DNA of 64,000 nucleotides, taken from NCBI RefSeq assembly GCF_019511645.1, contig NZ_JAEUAX010000006.1, positions 248,001 to 312,000 of the forward strand, read 5' to 3'. The position numbers and the translations under genes were made by a program. This DNA comes from Microbacterium ureisolvens. Its GTDB lineage: Bacteria > Actinomycetota > Actinomycetes > Actinomycetales > Microbacteriaceae. Of this stretch, positions 8,821-17,885 are shown in pieces (the first letter of the stretch is position 1; each line of letters begins with the position of its first letter). The notes under the pieces are model-generated. The model searched no databases. It saw nothing but the letters and a program-made list of their open reading frames with translations, and was not told where the DNA came from.

Positions 8821-9777
8821 ATGTCAGGATTCCCGCCGTACGCGCCCGTGGTCGGCGGTGCGACCCAGGCGTTCGGCGCGCCGCTCACGGCGAACGCCGT
8901 GTTCCTTGTCGCGACGGTGCGCGAGGGCGGTATCGACACCGCGCGCTCCGTGCTCGGCGGGATCTCCGACACCATCAAGGCCGTCGCGTTCCGGGACCCC
9001 ACCTCGACGCTCACGTGCACGGCGGGCATCGGCGCGCGGGTGTGGCCAGAGCTGGCCCGATTGCCCCTTCCCGCTGAGCTGCGGCCCTTCACGCCGGTCA
9101 CGGGCGCTGTGCACACCGCCCCGGCGACTGCCGGCGACCTGCTGTTCCACATCCGTGCCGAGCGCGCCGACATCGTCTTCGAGTTCGAGCGCCAGCTGGT
9201 CGACGCGCTGGGCGATGCGGTCACCGTCGACGATGAGACGGCCGGGTTCCGCTCGTTCGATCGGCGCGATCTGCTCGGATTCGTGGACGGCACCGCCAAC
9301 CCCGTCGGCATCGAGATCGCCGAGGCGTGTCTGGTGGGAGACGAAGACCCCGTGCATGCCGGCGGCAGCTACGTGATGACGCAGAAGTACGTGCACCCGA
9401 TCGCCGCGTGGAGCGCGTTGTCGACCGAGGCACAGGAGGCCGTGATGGGTCGCACGAAGGCCGACAACATCGAGCTCGACGACGCGGAGGACGGCCAGAA
9501 GGCGCACAAGACCCTCGCCACGATCGTCGACGACGCCGGCGCGGAGCACGCCATCCAGCGCGACAACATGCCGTTCGGCCGGCCCGGCGCCGGGGAGTTC
9601 GGCACCTACTTCCTCGGCTACTCCCGCCATCTCTGGGTCATGCAGCGCATGCTGGAGCGCATGTTCATCGGCAACCCGCCGGGCCTGCACGACCGGCTGC
9701 TCGACTTCTCGACGCCGCTCACCGGTTCGGTGTTCTTCGCTCCGAGCGCGGAGGCGCTCGACGCCCTCGCGGACTGA
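8821..9777 (+). CDS. Dyp-type heme peroxidase (cytoplasmic)
   Basis: 318-residue dye-decolourising peroxidase. The family motif GFVDG is at residues 153-157 (Asp156 is the distal acid), the probable proximal heme ligand is His229 (KAHK), and the distal Arg is Arg269 (GYSRH). There is no Tat signal, so it resembles the cytoplasmic class P (B) enzymes, some of which are encapsulin cargo; no encapsulin gene is visible here. The ATG at 8,821 follows AAGGAGGACGC. It is divergent from the MmyB-type XRE gene and ends 23 bases before the convergent TetR gene. It oxidises aromatic or dye-like substrates with peroxide; the natural substrate is unknown. Confidence 0.92.
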   Translation: MSGFPPYAPVVGGATQAFGAPLTANAVFLVATVREGGIDTARSVLGGISDTIKAVAFRDPTSTLTCTAGIGARVWPELARLPLPAELRPFTPVTGAVHTAPATAGDLLFHIRAERADIVFEFERQLVDALGDAVTVDDETAGFRSFDRRDLLGFVDGTANPVGIEIAEACLVGDEDPVHAGGSYVMTQKYVHPIAAWSALSTEAQEAVMGRTKADNIELDDAEDGQKAHKTLATIVDDAGAEHAIQRDNMPFGRPGAGEFGTYFLGYSRHLWVMQRMLERMFIGNPPGLHDRLLDFSTPLTGSVFFAPSAEALDALAD

Positions 9778-9800
9778 GGCTGCCCGACGCGAACGGCGGA

Positions 9801-10391
9801 TCAGGCCGCGCGCAGCGACTGCGCCAGCGTCGAGGCGCCATGGCGGGCGATCGCCCGCACCTCGGCCTCGGGCCGCCCGACGCGGTCGAGCTGGATGAGC
9901 GCCTGCGACAGGGCGATGGCATGCGCCGCGGCGTCCGCGACCTCGGCCGCGTCGGGCGACTGCCCCGTCAGCCGCGCGAGCTCGCGGGCCACCCCCGCCT
10001 CCATCGCGGCGGTCGTCGACCGAGCGATCTCGGCGACGTCGGGGTCGGTGCCGAGCTCGGAGACCGTGTTGACGAGGAGGCAGCCGCGGCGATCGGGCCG
10101 GGACCGGCAATCGTCGACGATCGCGTCGAACAGCTGCCGCAGCATCCGTTCGGGGTCGCGCTCCCCTGAGAGGGCGTCTTCGACGAGCACCACCCGCCGG
10201 TCGCAGTACCGCCGGAAGGCGGCGAGGAACAGCGCCCATTTGCTCCCCCACGCCTGATACAGGCTGCCGTTGGCCACCCCCGTGGCCGCGGAGAGGTCGA
10301 CGAGCGACGACGCACGATAGCCGCCGGCCCAGAACAGCTCGATGGCGGCATCGAGCAGTTCGTCTTCGTCGAACGAGCGGGAACGGGGCAT
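9801..10391 (-). CDS. TetR/AcrR-family regulator
   Basis: 196-residue regulator. The N-terminal HTH reads ELLDAAIELFWAGGYRASSL then ATGVANGSLYQAWGSKWALF, typical of TetR. The C-terminal ligand domain includes DRRGCLLVNTVSELG, resembling ComR/YtfA-like members that sense metal or reactive compounds. It is divergent from the large LuxR-family gene across 113 bases containing a GGGAATTCCC palindrome at 10,439-10,448, a possible operator (weak evidence). It is convergent with the DyP gene. Confidence 0.87.
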   Translation of the reverse strand: MPRSRSFDEDELLDAAIELFWAGGYRASSLVDLSAATGVANGSLYQAWGSKWALFLAAFRRYCDRRVVLVEDALSGERDPERMLRQLFDAIVDDCRSRPDRRGCLLVNTVSELGTDPDVAEIARSTTAAMEAGVARELARLTGQSPDAAEVADAAAHAIALSQALIQLDRVGRPEAEVRAIARHGASTLAQSLRAA

Positions 10392-10504
10392 CCCCTCACG
10401 CTATCCGCGTCGCGCGGGGGTCACATCCCCTGTTGCGCGGGAATTCCCCGCGCCCACCTCCCCCGGAGTTTGTTCTGGAGGCACGGCTCCATCACAATGG
10501 CGGT

Positions 10505-13342
10505 ATGCCGGACACCCTCCGCCCACAGATGCGGTCGTCCGGATCCGACCGAGCCCTGCTCGCCGGCGGCGCACCGCGGCTGCCGCTGCGTGGGCGATCG
10601 CAAGCCCTCGCCCGCGTTCTCGCGACCCTCGATGCCGCCGCCTCCGCGGGCACGCAGCCCAGCGCGCCGGTCCTGCTGCGGGGCTCGCCGGGTATCGGCA
10701 AGACGAGGCTCCTGGCCGAGGCGATCGCCGACGCCGAGCGACGGGGCTGGTGCACCATCACGGTCACCCCCGACGTCGACTCGGCCGGCGTGCCGCTGGG
10801 CGCTCTGACCGAGGCCGCGCTGCGCGGCACCCCGTCGCTCTTGAGCGAGGCCGATCTGCGTCCGGTGCTGGCGGGCGGCGAACCGCAGTACTGGGTCACC
10901 CGCATGCTCGCCGACGCGCTCGAGAGGGCGGCGTCCGATCGCGGCGTGCTCGTCGTGATCGACGATCTGCACTGGCTCGACGCGGCCTCGCTGGTCGCGG
11001 TGTCGTCGCTCATCCGGTCCCTGCGCGATCACCCGGTCGCCTGGGTGCTCGCCACGCGCACCGGTCCGGCGCGCGCTGCGCTCGGACGCCTGGTCGACGA
11101 GGTGATCGGCAACGGCGGCGTGGTCGATCTCGCTCCGATCGACAGGGATGCCGTGGCCGACCTCGCGACGGATCTCCTGGGTTCTCCGCCCGGGCCGGGC
11201 ATCGAGGCGGCGCTCGAGCGCACCGGGGCGATCCCGCTCCTCGTCGTCGAACTCGTGCGGGGGCTTCGCGAAGAGCACCTGCTCGCCCCGCGCGCCGGCC
11301 GCGTCGACGCCATCGACCAGGCGGTGCCGGCCCGGTTCGGCGCCTCGTCGAGGGAACGACTCGCCCACGTGAGCCCGGAGGCGCTGCTGCTGGCGCAGGT
11401 CGGCAGCCTTTTCGGCCGGCGATTCCGACTGGCGGACGCCTTGCGCGTGCTGGACCGGTCCGCGGGAGCGATGGCTCCGGCCCTCAGCGAGCTGCTCGCG
11501 GTCGAGATCCTCGCCGACGACGGCTCGTCACTCGCCTTCGTGCACGACACGCTGCGCGAGGCCGCCGACGCGACGCTGAGCGGCTCGCTGCGGCGGCTGC
11601 TGCAGCGCGACGTCGTGCGCGTGCGGCTGGAGTCGGGCGAGCCCGCGTCGGCCGTCGCGGCGGCGGTGGTCGCCAGCGCCGAGCCCGGCGACGAGACCTC
11701 GTTCCGCCTCGTGCGCGAGGCCGCCCTCCAGCTCGCGGGCGCCGATGCGGTGGAGGCGGCGACGCTCGGATCCGCGGCGATCCGCCTGGCTCGGCACGTG
11801 CCGCGGTTCGCCGGCGAGGCCGCCGACCTGCTCCCTGTGCTGTGGGCGGCGGGGCGCGGCGACGAGGCAGAGGCAGCAGCCGCAGACCTCGCGCCGTACC
11901 TGCAGCCCGAAGAGCGCGCGCGAAGCCTGCTGGCCGTGGCGAGGCAGCAGACCGAATCGTCGTTCGACCGCGCGATCACCACCTGTGACGAGGCGCTCGC
12001 CATCGCCGATGTGTCCCGCGCGACGCGGACAGACCTGCTCGCGGTGCGCGCGCTCAGCTGCGCGAACAAGGCCGACTTCGCCGAGCTCGAGCGCACCCTC
12101 GCCGAGGCGCGCGCCATCGCCGATCCGACCGCCGACGGCGCCGCCCTCGCCACGGTCGATGCGACCGAATCCGTGTACGAGTTCAACAGCAACCGATTCG
12201 AGCACGCCGTCGAGCTCATCGACTCCGCTGTCGCCCGCGTGGAGGCGAGTGGTCAGCGCTCCGCGCTGTGGATGCCCGAGGGCCTGTGGGCGGCGTTCAT
12301 GCACAGCTCGATGGGCGAGCCCGCCACCGCGCTGCGGCTCGTCGACGACGGTCTCGCCGCGGCGCGCGCCGCGCGCAGCGTGAACGCGGAGGCGCTCTGG
12401 ATGATGGTGCGCTGCCGCGCGCTCTACGACGCCGGCAGGCTCGAGGACGCCCGCATCCAGGCCGAGACGGTGCTCACCCTCGCGGAGGACCTGCCGCTCG
12501 GCGACTTCGCGGCGGCGACCGCCGGAGTGGTCGCGTTCCGGGTCGCGCTGCACCTCGGCGACGGCGAGGCCCTTCGCGCGGTGCGACCGATCATCTCCGA
12601 TCTCGCTCAGGGCACCTCGGTCACCAAGGCGGGGCGCTGGACTCTGGCGCTCGAGGCGATCGACGAGAACCGGCTCGACGATGCGATGGCGCTCAGCGAG
12701 ATCTCGCGAGCGTCGCTCGGGGATCCGATCCCGCCCATGACGACGCCGTCCGACTTCGCCGACGACCTCACGCTCGCAGACCTGCTCGTGCGCGTCGGCG
12801 ACACGGCGGGCGCGGCGAGCGTGGTGACCCGTGCCGCGCGGCGCGCAGCATCCAACCCCTCCCACTCCTTCGCGCGCGCCATCCACGATGCCGTCCGCGG
12901 GCGGGTCGACGGCGACACCGGCGCGCTCGAGTCCGCCGCCGCGGCGCTGCGCGACGCCGGGCGCCGGCCCCTCGTGCACGCGCAGGTGCTGGAGGCCCTC
13001 GAGCGCTCGGGCGCCGACGACCGGAGGTCGCGGACCGCCCTCGAGGAAGCGCTCGCGGTGTACGAGTCCCTGGGTGCGGTGCGCGACGCCAGCCGCGTGC
13101 TGCACCGTCTGCGCGAGCGCGGCGTGCGGCGGCGGCCGCGCGTCACGAGTGATGACGAGGTGCTCTCGACCCGCGAGCGGCAGGTGCTCGACAGGCTCGT
13201 GACGGGCGCGACCACGCAGCAGATCGCCGATGCGCTGTTCATCTCGCCGCACACGGTGATCTCGCACACCCGGCGGATCTACGCCAAGCTCGGCGTCAAC
13301 TCGCGGCGTCAGCTGATCGAGCGGCAGCGCGCAGCGGAGTGA
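10505..13342 (+). CDS. LuxR-family regulator with AAA-type ATPase domain (LAL type)
   Basis: 945-residue large ATP-binding LuxR-family regulator. The Walker A motif GSPGIGKT lies at residues 60-67 and Walker B VLVVIDDLHWLD at about 148-159. The middle about 400 residues are alanine-rich helical repeats resembling TPR/MalT-like sensing regions. The C-terminus is a LuxR helix-turn-helix: STRERQVLDRLVTGATTQQI followed by ADALFISPHTVISHTRRIYA. The ATG at 10,505 has only a weak GGCGGT upstream. The last 47 bases overlap the convergent oxalate decarboxylase gene. The signal and regulon are unknown. Confidence 0.9.
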   Translation: MPDTLRPQMRSSGSDRALLAGGAPRLPLRGRSQALARVLATLDAAASAGTQPSAPVLLRGSPGIGKTRLLAEAIADAERRGWCTITVTPDVDSAGVPLGALTEAALRGTPSLLSEADLRPVLAGGEPQYWVTRMLADALERAASDRGVLVVIDDLHWLDAASLVAVSSLIRSLRDHPVAWVLATRTGPARAALGRLVDEVIGNGGVVDLAPIDRDAVADLATDLLGSPPGPGIEAALERTGAIPLLVVELVRGLREEHLLAPRAGRVDAIDQAVPARFGASSRERLAHVSPEALLLAQVGSLFGRRFRLADALRVLDRSAGAMAPALSELLAVEILADDGSSLAFVHDTLREAADATLSGSLRRLLQRDVVRVRLESGEPASAVAAAVVASAEPGDETSFRLVREAALQLAGADAVEAATLGSAAIRLARHVPRFAGEAADLLPVLWAAGRGDEAEAAAADLAPYLQPEERARSLLAVARQQTESSFDRAITTCDEALAIADVSRATRTDLLAVRALSCANKADFAELERTLAEARAIADPTADGAALATVDATESVYEFNSNRFEHAVELIDSAVARVEASGQRSALWMPEGLWAAFMHSSMGEPATALRLVDDGLAAARAARSVNAEALWMMVRCRALYDAGRLEDARIQAETVLTLAEDLPLGDFAAATAGVVAFRVALHLGDGEALRAVRPIISDLAQGTSVTKAGRWTLALEAIDENRLDDAMALSEISRASLGDPIPPMTTPSDFADDLTLADLLVRVGDTAGAASVVTRAARRAASNPSHSFARAIHDAVRGRVDGDTGALESAAAALRDAGRRPLVHAQVLEALERSGADDRRSRTALEEALAVYESLGAVRDASRVLHRLRERGVRRRPRVTSDDEVLSTRERQVLDRLVTGATTQQIADALFISPHTVISHTRRIYAKLGVNSRRQLIERQRAAE

Positions 13343-14537
13343 CGCCCTGCGCCGTGCGCGGGAAGGTCGCCAGCACCGAGGGATCGATGTCGAGGTGCGC
13401 GGCCACGAGCTGCGGCGGCACGTGCGCCAGCCAGTTCGCGAGCGAGACCTCCTCGTACTTGTCGGTGCGGAACACCTCGAGGAACTGGAGGACGTCGTCG
13501 CCGGTGTTCTCGATGTAGTGCCCGTAGTTCGCGCGCACGACCCCCACGTCGCCGGCCCGGAAGTCGGTCGTGTTCGCGTGCGGGCCGGTGTTGAATACCG
13601 TCATGCGCGCCGATCCGCGCAGGTAGTACTGCCACTCGTCGGCATTCGGGTGCCAGTGCAGCTCGCGCATCGACCCCGGGTTCACCGTGACCAGTGCTGC
13701 GGCGACCGTGTTCGAGTAGGTGAAGATCGTGGAATCGGCGATCCGGATGCTGCCGCCGGAGTTCTCGAAGCGGGGCTGAGTGCGCGAGAGCCGGAAGATC
13801 ACCGGTTCGGCTCCCCACTCCACACCCGCGGCGGCCTGGTCGTCGGCCAGCGGTCCGGGCTCCTTCCCCGGGAAGATCCAGAGGTTGTGCAGCGGAATTT
13901 CGGAGAAGACCTCCTGTGCGACGCCGAAGTTCTTGGCCAGCACCTCCGGCGGCGTGTGCGCGAACCAGTCGGTGAGCAGCAGGGTGTTCGACTCGGACTG
14001 GTCGCCGTCGTCGAACGCGAGCACGAACTCGGCCCCGTCGGGGCCGAGGCCCTGCAGCGAGTGCGGCGTTCCCGCAGGGAAGAACCACAGGTCGCCCTCC
14101 TCCACGTCCTCGACGGCGGGCAGCCCGCTGCGGCCGAGCGTCGTGATGCGACACCTGCCGCGCGTCATCACGGCCCACTCGGCGGTCCGATGCCAATGGA
14201 GCTCGCGGATGCCGCCGGGCTCGAGGTACATGTTGACGCCGGCGATCTCGTCCGAGATGTGAAAGTCCTCGCGGGTCAGCTCACGGGCCCACCCACCGCG
14301 CTGCACGCGCCGGGGCGAGATGTTGAAGGACGACCAGAAGAACGGCTGCGTGGAGATGTCGGTCGCGGGCGCGTCGATCTGATTCGGGAACTGGGACTCG
14401 ATCACCTCGTTCTGCGGACCGGTCATCCGGGTGCTGGAAGGACGGTCCGCGGTGTTCACCTCGCCTTCGGGCGGCAGGTCCGGGTTGCCGAAGGCGGGGA
14501 CCTCGTGCTGGGGGGCGGCGTTGCTCGTCGATTCCAT
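13296..14537 (-). CDS. Bicupin oxalate decarboxylase
   Basis: 413-residue two-cupin Mn enzyme that converts oxalate to formate and CO2. Metal ligands are visible in both cupins: His114, His116, Glu120 and His159 in the first, and His294, His296, Glu301 and His340 in the second (RELHWH twice). The first-cupin lid reads Ser-Glu-Ser-Asn-Thr at 181-185; from memory Bacillus subtilis OxdC has Ser-Glu-Asn-Ser-Thr, so the catalytic Glu (here Glu182) is kept and two residues are swapped. The start follows GGAAGGAG. There is no signal peptide, so it is cytoplasmic and likely contributes to acid or oxalate tolerance. Confidence 0.9.
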   Translation of the reverse strand: MESTSNAAPQHEVPAFGNPDLPPEGEVNTADRPSSTRMTGPQNEVIESQFPNQIDAPATDISTQPFFWSSFNISPRRVQRGGWARELTREDFHISDEIAGVNMYLEPGGIRELHWHRTAEWAVMTRGRCRITTLGRSGLPAVEDVEEGDLWFFPAGTPHSLQGLGPDGAEFVLAFDDGDQSESNTLLLTDWFAHTPPEVLAKNFGVAQEVFSEIPLHNLWIFPGKEPGPLADDQAAAGVEWGAEPVIFRLSRTQPRFENSGGSIRIADSTIFTYSNTVAAALVTVNPGSMRELHWHPNADEWQYYLRGSARMTVFNTGPHANTTDFRAGDVGVVRANYGHYIENTGDDVLQFLEVFRTDKYEEVSLANWLAHVPPQLVAAHLDIDPSVLATFPRTAQGVTPLRAAARSADAAS

Positions 14538-14740
14538 GTCGGCTCCTTCCGAGGACGGCGGGCGTCACGCCAGCATGGCGAGGCGGGCCGCCCGGGTCGA
14601 GCGTCAATCGACGCAAGGCGTTCGGACGGATGTCGAGATCCCACGCGCCCGCTGATCCAGCCGGGACCGTTTGCGGTTCTGGCGAATCCATCGAGCACGC
14701 CCCGCCGTTTCGATTCTGTTTTCCGGCTCCCCAGCGTCGC

Positions 14741-16381
14741 TCAGCGACCGGAGGAAGGGGCGGGCTCGACGGCCGCCGCGAACCGGGTCCGGCCCGCCAC
14801 GATCGTCTCCATCACCTGCGCCTCCAGCAGCGCATCCGCCCCGGCCGTGAACGGGTCGCTGTCGAGCACCGCGAAGTCGGCGGCGAAGCCGGGGGCGATG
14901 CGTCCGCGCCACTCGCCGTCGCCGACCGAGGCGGCGGCGTCACGCGTCGCATGGCCGATCGCGCGGCTGAGCGGCAGCGCGTACTGCGGGTGCGTGGCGG
15001 GTAGGCCGGGGTCGAGCGCAGAAGCGCGCGTCGCGGCGATGTACATGTTGGCGAGAGAGCTGTGCGGCGCAGTCGGCGCATCGGTGGAGAAGGCCAGCAG
15101 CGCCCCCGCCTCTTCGTACTCCGGCCACGCGAAGGCGCGTTCGACGCGCTCATCGCCGAGCATCGCGGCCCAGTTCGCGAAGATCGCCGGGTCGGAGTGC
15201 ACCGGCTGCATCGAGGCGGTGACGCCGAGAGCGGCCATCCGCGCCGCGGTCTCGGGGGCGGCGTACTCCAGGTGCTCGATGCGGTGCCGCCGGTCGCGCG
15301 GGCCGTTGAGCGCGATCGCGTGCTCGATCGCGTCGAGGGCGATGTCGCTCGCCAGGTCGCCGATCGCGTGCTGGGCGACCTGCAGGCCCGCCGCGTCGGC
15401 GGCCGCGACGACAGGCGCGAGCTGCGCGAGCGGCCAGATGGGCCCCGCGTGGGACCCGTCGGCATACGGATGCCGCATCGCGGCCGTGCATGCGTCGATG
15501 ACGCCGTCGAGGATGAGCTTGATGCCGACGACGCGCAGCCACGGGGACGACGGACGCGCGGCGAGCTCGGCCGCGCGCGCCACCTGTGCGAGGTTCCTCG
15601 CGTCGTCGCCGGTGTTCTCGATGAGCCAGTGCGCGGCCACGCGAATCGGCAGCTCGCCGCCGCGGCGCTCGCGGGCGCGCTCGAAGGCGGCCAGTCCGAA
15701 CTCGTCGAAGGCCATGTCGACCACCCCGGTCACCCCCGTCGCCAAGTAGGCGTCGATCGCCCGCTCGACGGCCGCGTCGCGGTCGGCATCGGTCGTGCTC
15801 GCGTCACGGTGGGCCCATGCGAACTGCACGGCCGCAGTCTCAAGCAGCATGCCGGTCGGCTCGCCGTCGGCGTCGCGGGCGATCTCGCCGCCGATCGGGT
15901 CCGGGGTGTCGCGCGTGATGCCCAGTTCGGTCAACGCGGCACGGTTGACCCAGCACGAGTGGTAGTCGTTGGCATCGAGATAGACGGGGATGTCGGAGAC
16001 CACCGCGTCGATCATCGCCGCCGTCGGCGCCCCGCCGGGAATCGAGTCGAAGAGCCAGCCGCGCCCTCGCAGGACCGCAGCATCCGGATCCTGCTCCCGT
16101 GCGGCGCGCAGCCGCGACTGGATCTCGTCCAGCGACCGGGCGTCTGTCAGGTGCACCTGCCCGAGCGCCGCTCCCATCATGAGGAGGTGGGTGTGGGCGT
16201 CGGTGAAGCCGGGGAGCACGAGCCGGCCCTCGAGGTCGACGGTCTCGTCGGCCTCGGGCGCCTGGGCGCTGTCGCCCACGAAGGCGATGACGTCACCCTG
16301 GACGGCGAACGCCTCGGCCCATGCATTCTCGGGGTCGGGGTCCGCGGTGAAGACGCGACCGTTGACGTAGTTGGTGATCAT
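14741..16381 (-). CDS. YtcJ-type metal-dependent amidohydrolase
   Basis: 546-residue amidohydrolase-superfamily protein of the YtcJ/NfdA type. The first metal site GFTDAHTHLLMMG, the carboxylated-Lys region GIKLILDGVIDACTAAM, HAIGD, HRIEHLEY and the late metal Asp in AFSTDAPTAPHSS all appear in family order. The C-terminus has IAPGFAADFAVLDSDPF. The start overlaps the permease stop by ATGA, so the two genes form one operon and the permease probably imports its substrate or a precursor. YtcJ homologues hydrolyse N-acyl or formamide-type bonds; the actual substrate cannot be read. Confidence 0.87.
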   Translation of the reverse strand: MITNYVNGRVFTADPDPENAWAEAFAVQGDVIAFVGDSAQAPEADETVDLEGRLVLPGFTDAHTHLLMMGAALGQVHLTDARSLDEIQSRLRAAREQDPDAAVLRGRGWLFDSIPGGAPTAAMIDAVVSDIPVYLDANDYHSCWVNRAALTELGITRDTPDPIGGEIARDADGEPTGMLLETAAVQFAWAHRDASTTDADRDAAVERAIDAYLATGVTGVVDMAFDEFGLAAFERARERRGGELPIRVAAHWLIENTGDDARNLAQVARAAELAARPSSPWLRVVGIKLILDGVIDACTAAMRHPYADGSHAGPIWPLAQLAPVVAAADAAGLQVAQHAIGDLASDIALDAIEHAIALNGPRDRRHRIEHLEYAAPETAARMAALGVTASMQPVHSDPAIFANWAAMLGDERVERAFAWPEYEEAGALLAFSTDAPTAPHSSLANMYIAATRASALDPGLPATHPQYALPLSRAIGHATRDAAASVGDGEWRGRIAPGFAADFAVLDSDPFTAGADALLEAQVMETIVAGRTRFAAAVEPAPSSGR

Positions 16382-17811
16382 GGGCGTCCCTTCTTACCCA
16401 GCGGTGTGCGCTGCAGGCCGGCGTAGAGAGCGGCGGCGACGAGCATGCCGGCCGGCACCGAGAGGTCGATGTACCCCGTGGCCACGGCGAACGGTCCCGA
16501 CCAGACGGTCGTCGACAGGCACAGCGCGGTCGCGAGGCCGCCGACCAGCAGCGCCGTCACACCGGGGATGCTCCACCCGGCCGAGTACCAGAAGCGGCCG
16601 CCGGGGTGAACGTCGAACAGCTCCAAGCCGTCGTAGGCGTACCGGCGCAGCAGCACGTCGACGACGAAGATGGCCATCGCCGGCCCCGACACGATGACGA
16701 GGAACTGCAGCATGAGGTTCGCGGCCTCGAGGAGGCTGGACGACAGCACCAGGTAGATCGTCAGCGCCGTGCCCACCACGCCCACGATGATGGCGGCGGG
16801 GATGCGGCGCAGCCGGAAGCCGATCGCCTGCAGCGCCATGCTCGAGGTGTACGTGGTCATCGCGTTCAGGGCGATCGTGTTGATGACCACGCCGATCACG
16901 AGGATCGGAGCGAGCCACGCCGGAAGCAGATCGAGCAGGGCGACGTCGAGGCCGGCAGCGAAGGCGGCTTCGTCGAGCCCGGTGGCCAGGAGCACTCCGA
17001 CGATCGTGAAGACGACGAACGGGACGGCTCCACCGAGCGCCGTCGCGAGGGCGATGTGCGAGTGCTTCGTGGAGCGGGGCAGGTAGCGCGCGATGTCGGG
17101 GCTGTTGATGAACGACAGCGGGGTCGACGCGAGGATCGTGAACCCGATGGCCATCGCCGACCACAGCGCGGGACCCTCGAGCGCCACGGGCGCGGTGTAC
17201 TGCCAGTCGACGGTCGGCAGGATGAAGGCCGTCACCAGCAGGAAGATGACGAACAGCGCCGCCGCCATGTAGGAGTACGTCCGCAGGATCAGGCCGTGGC
17301 CGAAGATCGCGACGAGGATCGTGATCGCCGCCACCACCAGCGTCACGCCGATGGGCACCCAGACCGGGTCCTCGAGTCCCATGCGCCGCAGCAGGTCGGC
17401 GCCCATGAACGACGAGGCGAGCCACGTCAGCGACAGGAACACGGCGCCGATGAACCACCCGACGAAGGCGACGAAGAGCCGGTTGCCGAGCACGCCGTAC
17501 ATGGCCCGCGTCACGACGGAGCCCGACGTTCCCGACGCGGGTCCGCTGCCCGCGATGATTCCGGGGAGGACCCACAGCAGCGAAGCCGCGAGGATGACCG
17601 CGATCGCCTGCCAGAGCTCCAGCCCCAGCAGGATGAGCGTCGCGCCGATGGTCAGGTTCAGGATGCTGACGCTCGGCGCCGCCCAGATGAAGAAGAGGTC
17701 GCGCGCGCGGCCGTGGCGCTCGGCATCGCCGATCAGCTCGATCCCGCGCGTCTCGGGACGGGACGCGGTGTCGACGAACTCGTCATCGAGCTCGGTCTGT
17801 GAATGGGTCAC
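16378..17811 (-). CDS. NCS1-family (purine-cytosine permease type) transporter
   Basis: Twelve-helix nucleobase:cation symporter-1 family permease of about 477 residues. The features seen are a charged N-terminus, then FFIWAAPSVSILNLTIGATL, SGSVVTRAMYGVLGNR and TPLSFINSPDIARYLPRSTK, matching cytosine/allantoin/hydantoin permeases. The start chosen is the GTG at 17,811, which has GGAAGG six bases upstream. A further in-frame GTG at 17,850 falls inside an operator-like repeat and is less likely. It is followed by the amidohydrolase with an ATGA overlap and is divergent from the TetR gene. Confidence 0.87.
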   Translation of the reverse strand: MTHSQTELDDEFVDTASRPETRGIELIGDAERHGRARDLFFIWAAPSVSILNLTIGATLILLGLELWQAIAVILAASLLWVLPGIIAGSGPASGTSGSVVTRAMYGVLGNRLFVAFVGWFIGAVFLSLTWLASSFMGADLLRRMGLEDPVWVPIGVTLVVAAITILVAIFGHGLILRTYSYMAAALFVIFLLVTAFILPTVDWQYTAPVALEGPALWSAMAIGFTILASTPLSFINSPDIARYLPRSTKHSHIALATALGGAVPFVVFTIVGVLLATGLDEAAFAAGLDVALLDLLPAWLAPILVIGVVINTIALNAMTTYTSSMALQAIGFRLRRIPAAIIVGVVGTALTIYLVLSSSLLEAANLMLQFLVIVSGPAMAIFVVDVLLRRYAYDGLELFDVHPGGRFWYSAGWSIPGVTALLVGGLATALCLSTTVWSGPFAVATGYIDLSVPAGMLVAAALYAGLQRTPLGKKGRP

Positions 17812-17839
17812 GGTGTTCCTTCCGGGAGAAGCATCGTTG

Positions 17840-17884
17840 CTATTGGTCACATGCCCAATGGACTATTGGTCACACATTCAATAG
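17840..17884. promoter_or_regulatory. Two direct copies of an operator-like element between NCS1 permease and TetR genes
   Basis: Two 22-base units, 17,840-17,861 and 17,863-17,884, share CTATTGGTCACA and end in CAAT. Each is itself an imperfect palindrome; in the second the arms CTATTG and CAATAG are exact. Their starts are 23 bases apart, about two helical turns. The right copy ends next to the TetR ATG at 17,886 and the left copy covers the upstream permease GTG. This is the expected position for a TetR repressor site controlling both genes. Binding is inferred. Confidence 0.75.
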
Positions 17885-17885
17885 C

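Noticed and set aside
10439..10448. GGGAATTCCC palindrome between the TetR and LuxR genes as an operator
   Set aside because: Single 10-base copy with misaligned flanks; kept only as a weak note in the TetR entry.
11528..13267. 579-codon minus-strand frame opposite the LuxR-family gene
   Set aside because: No domain signatures, His/Arg/Gly-rich; shadow of a confirmed gene.
16606..17802. 398-codon plus-strand frame opposite the NCS1 permease
   Set aside because: Composed almost wholly of charged residues typical of antisense to membrane helices.
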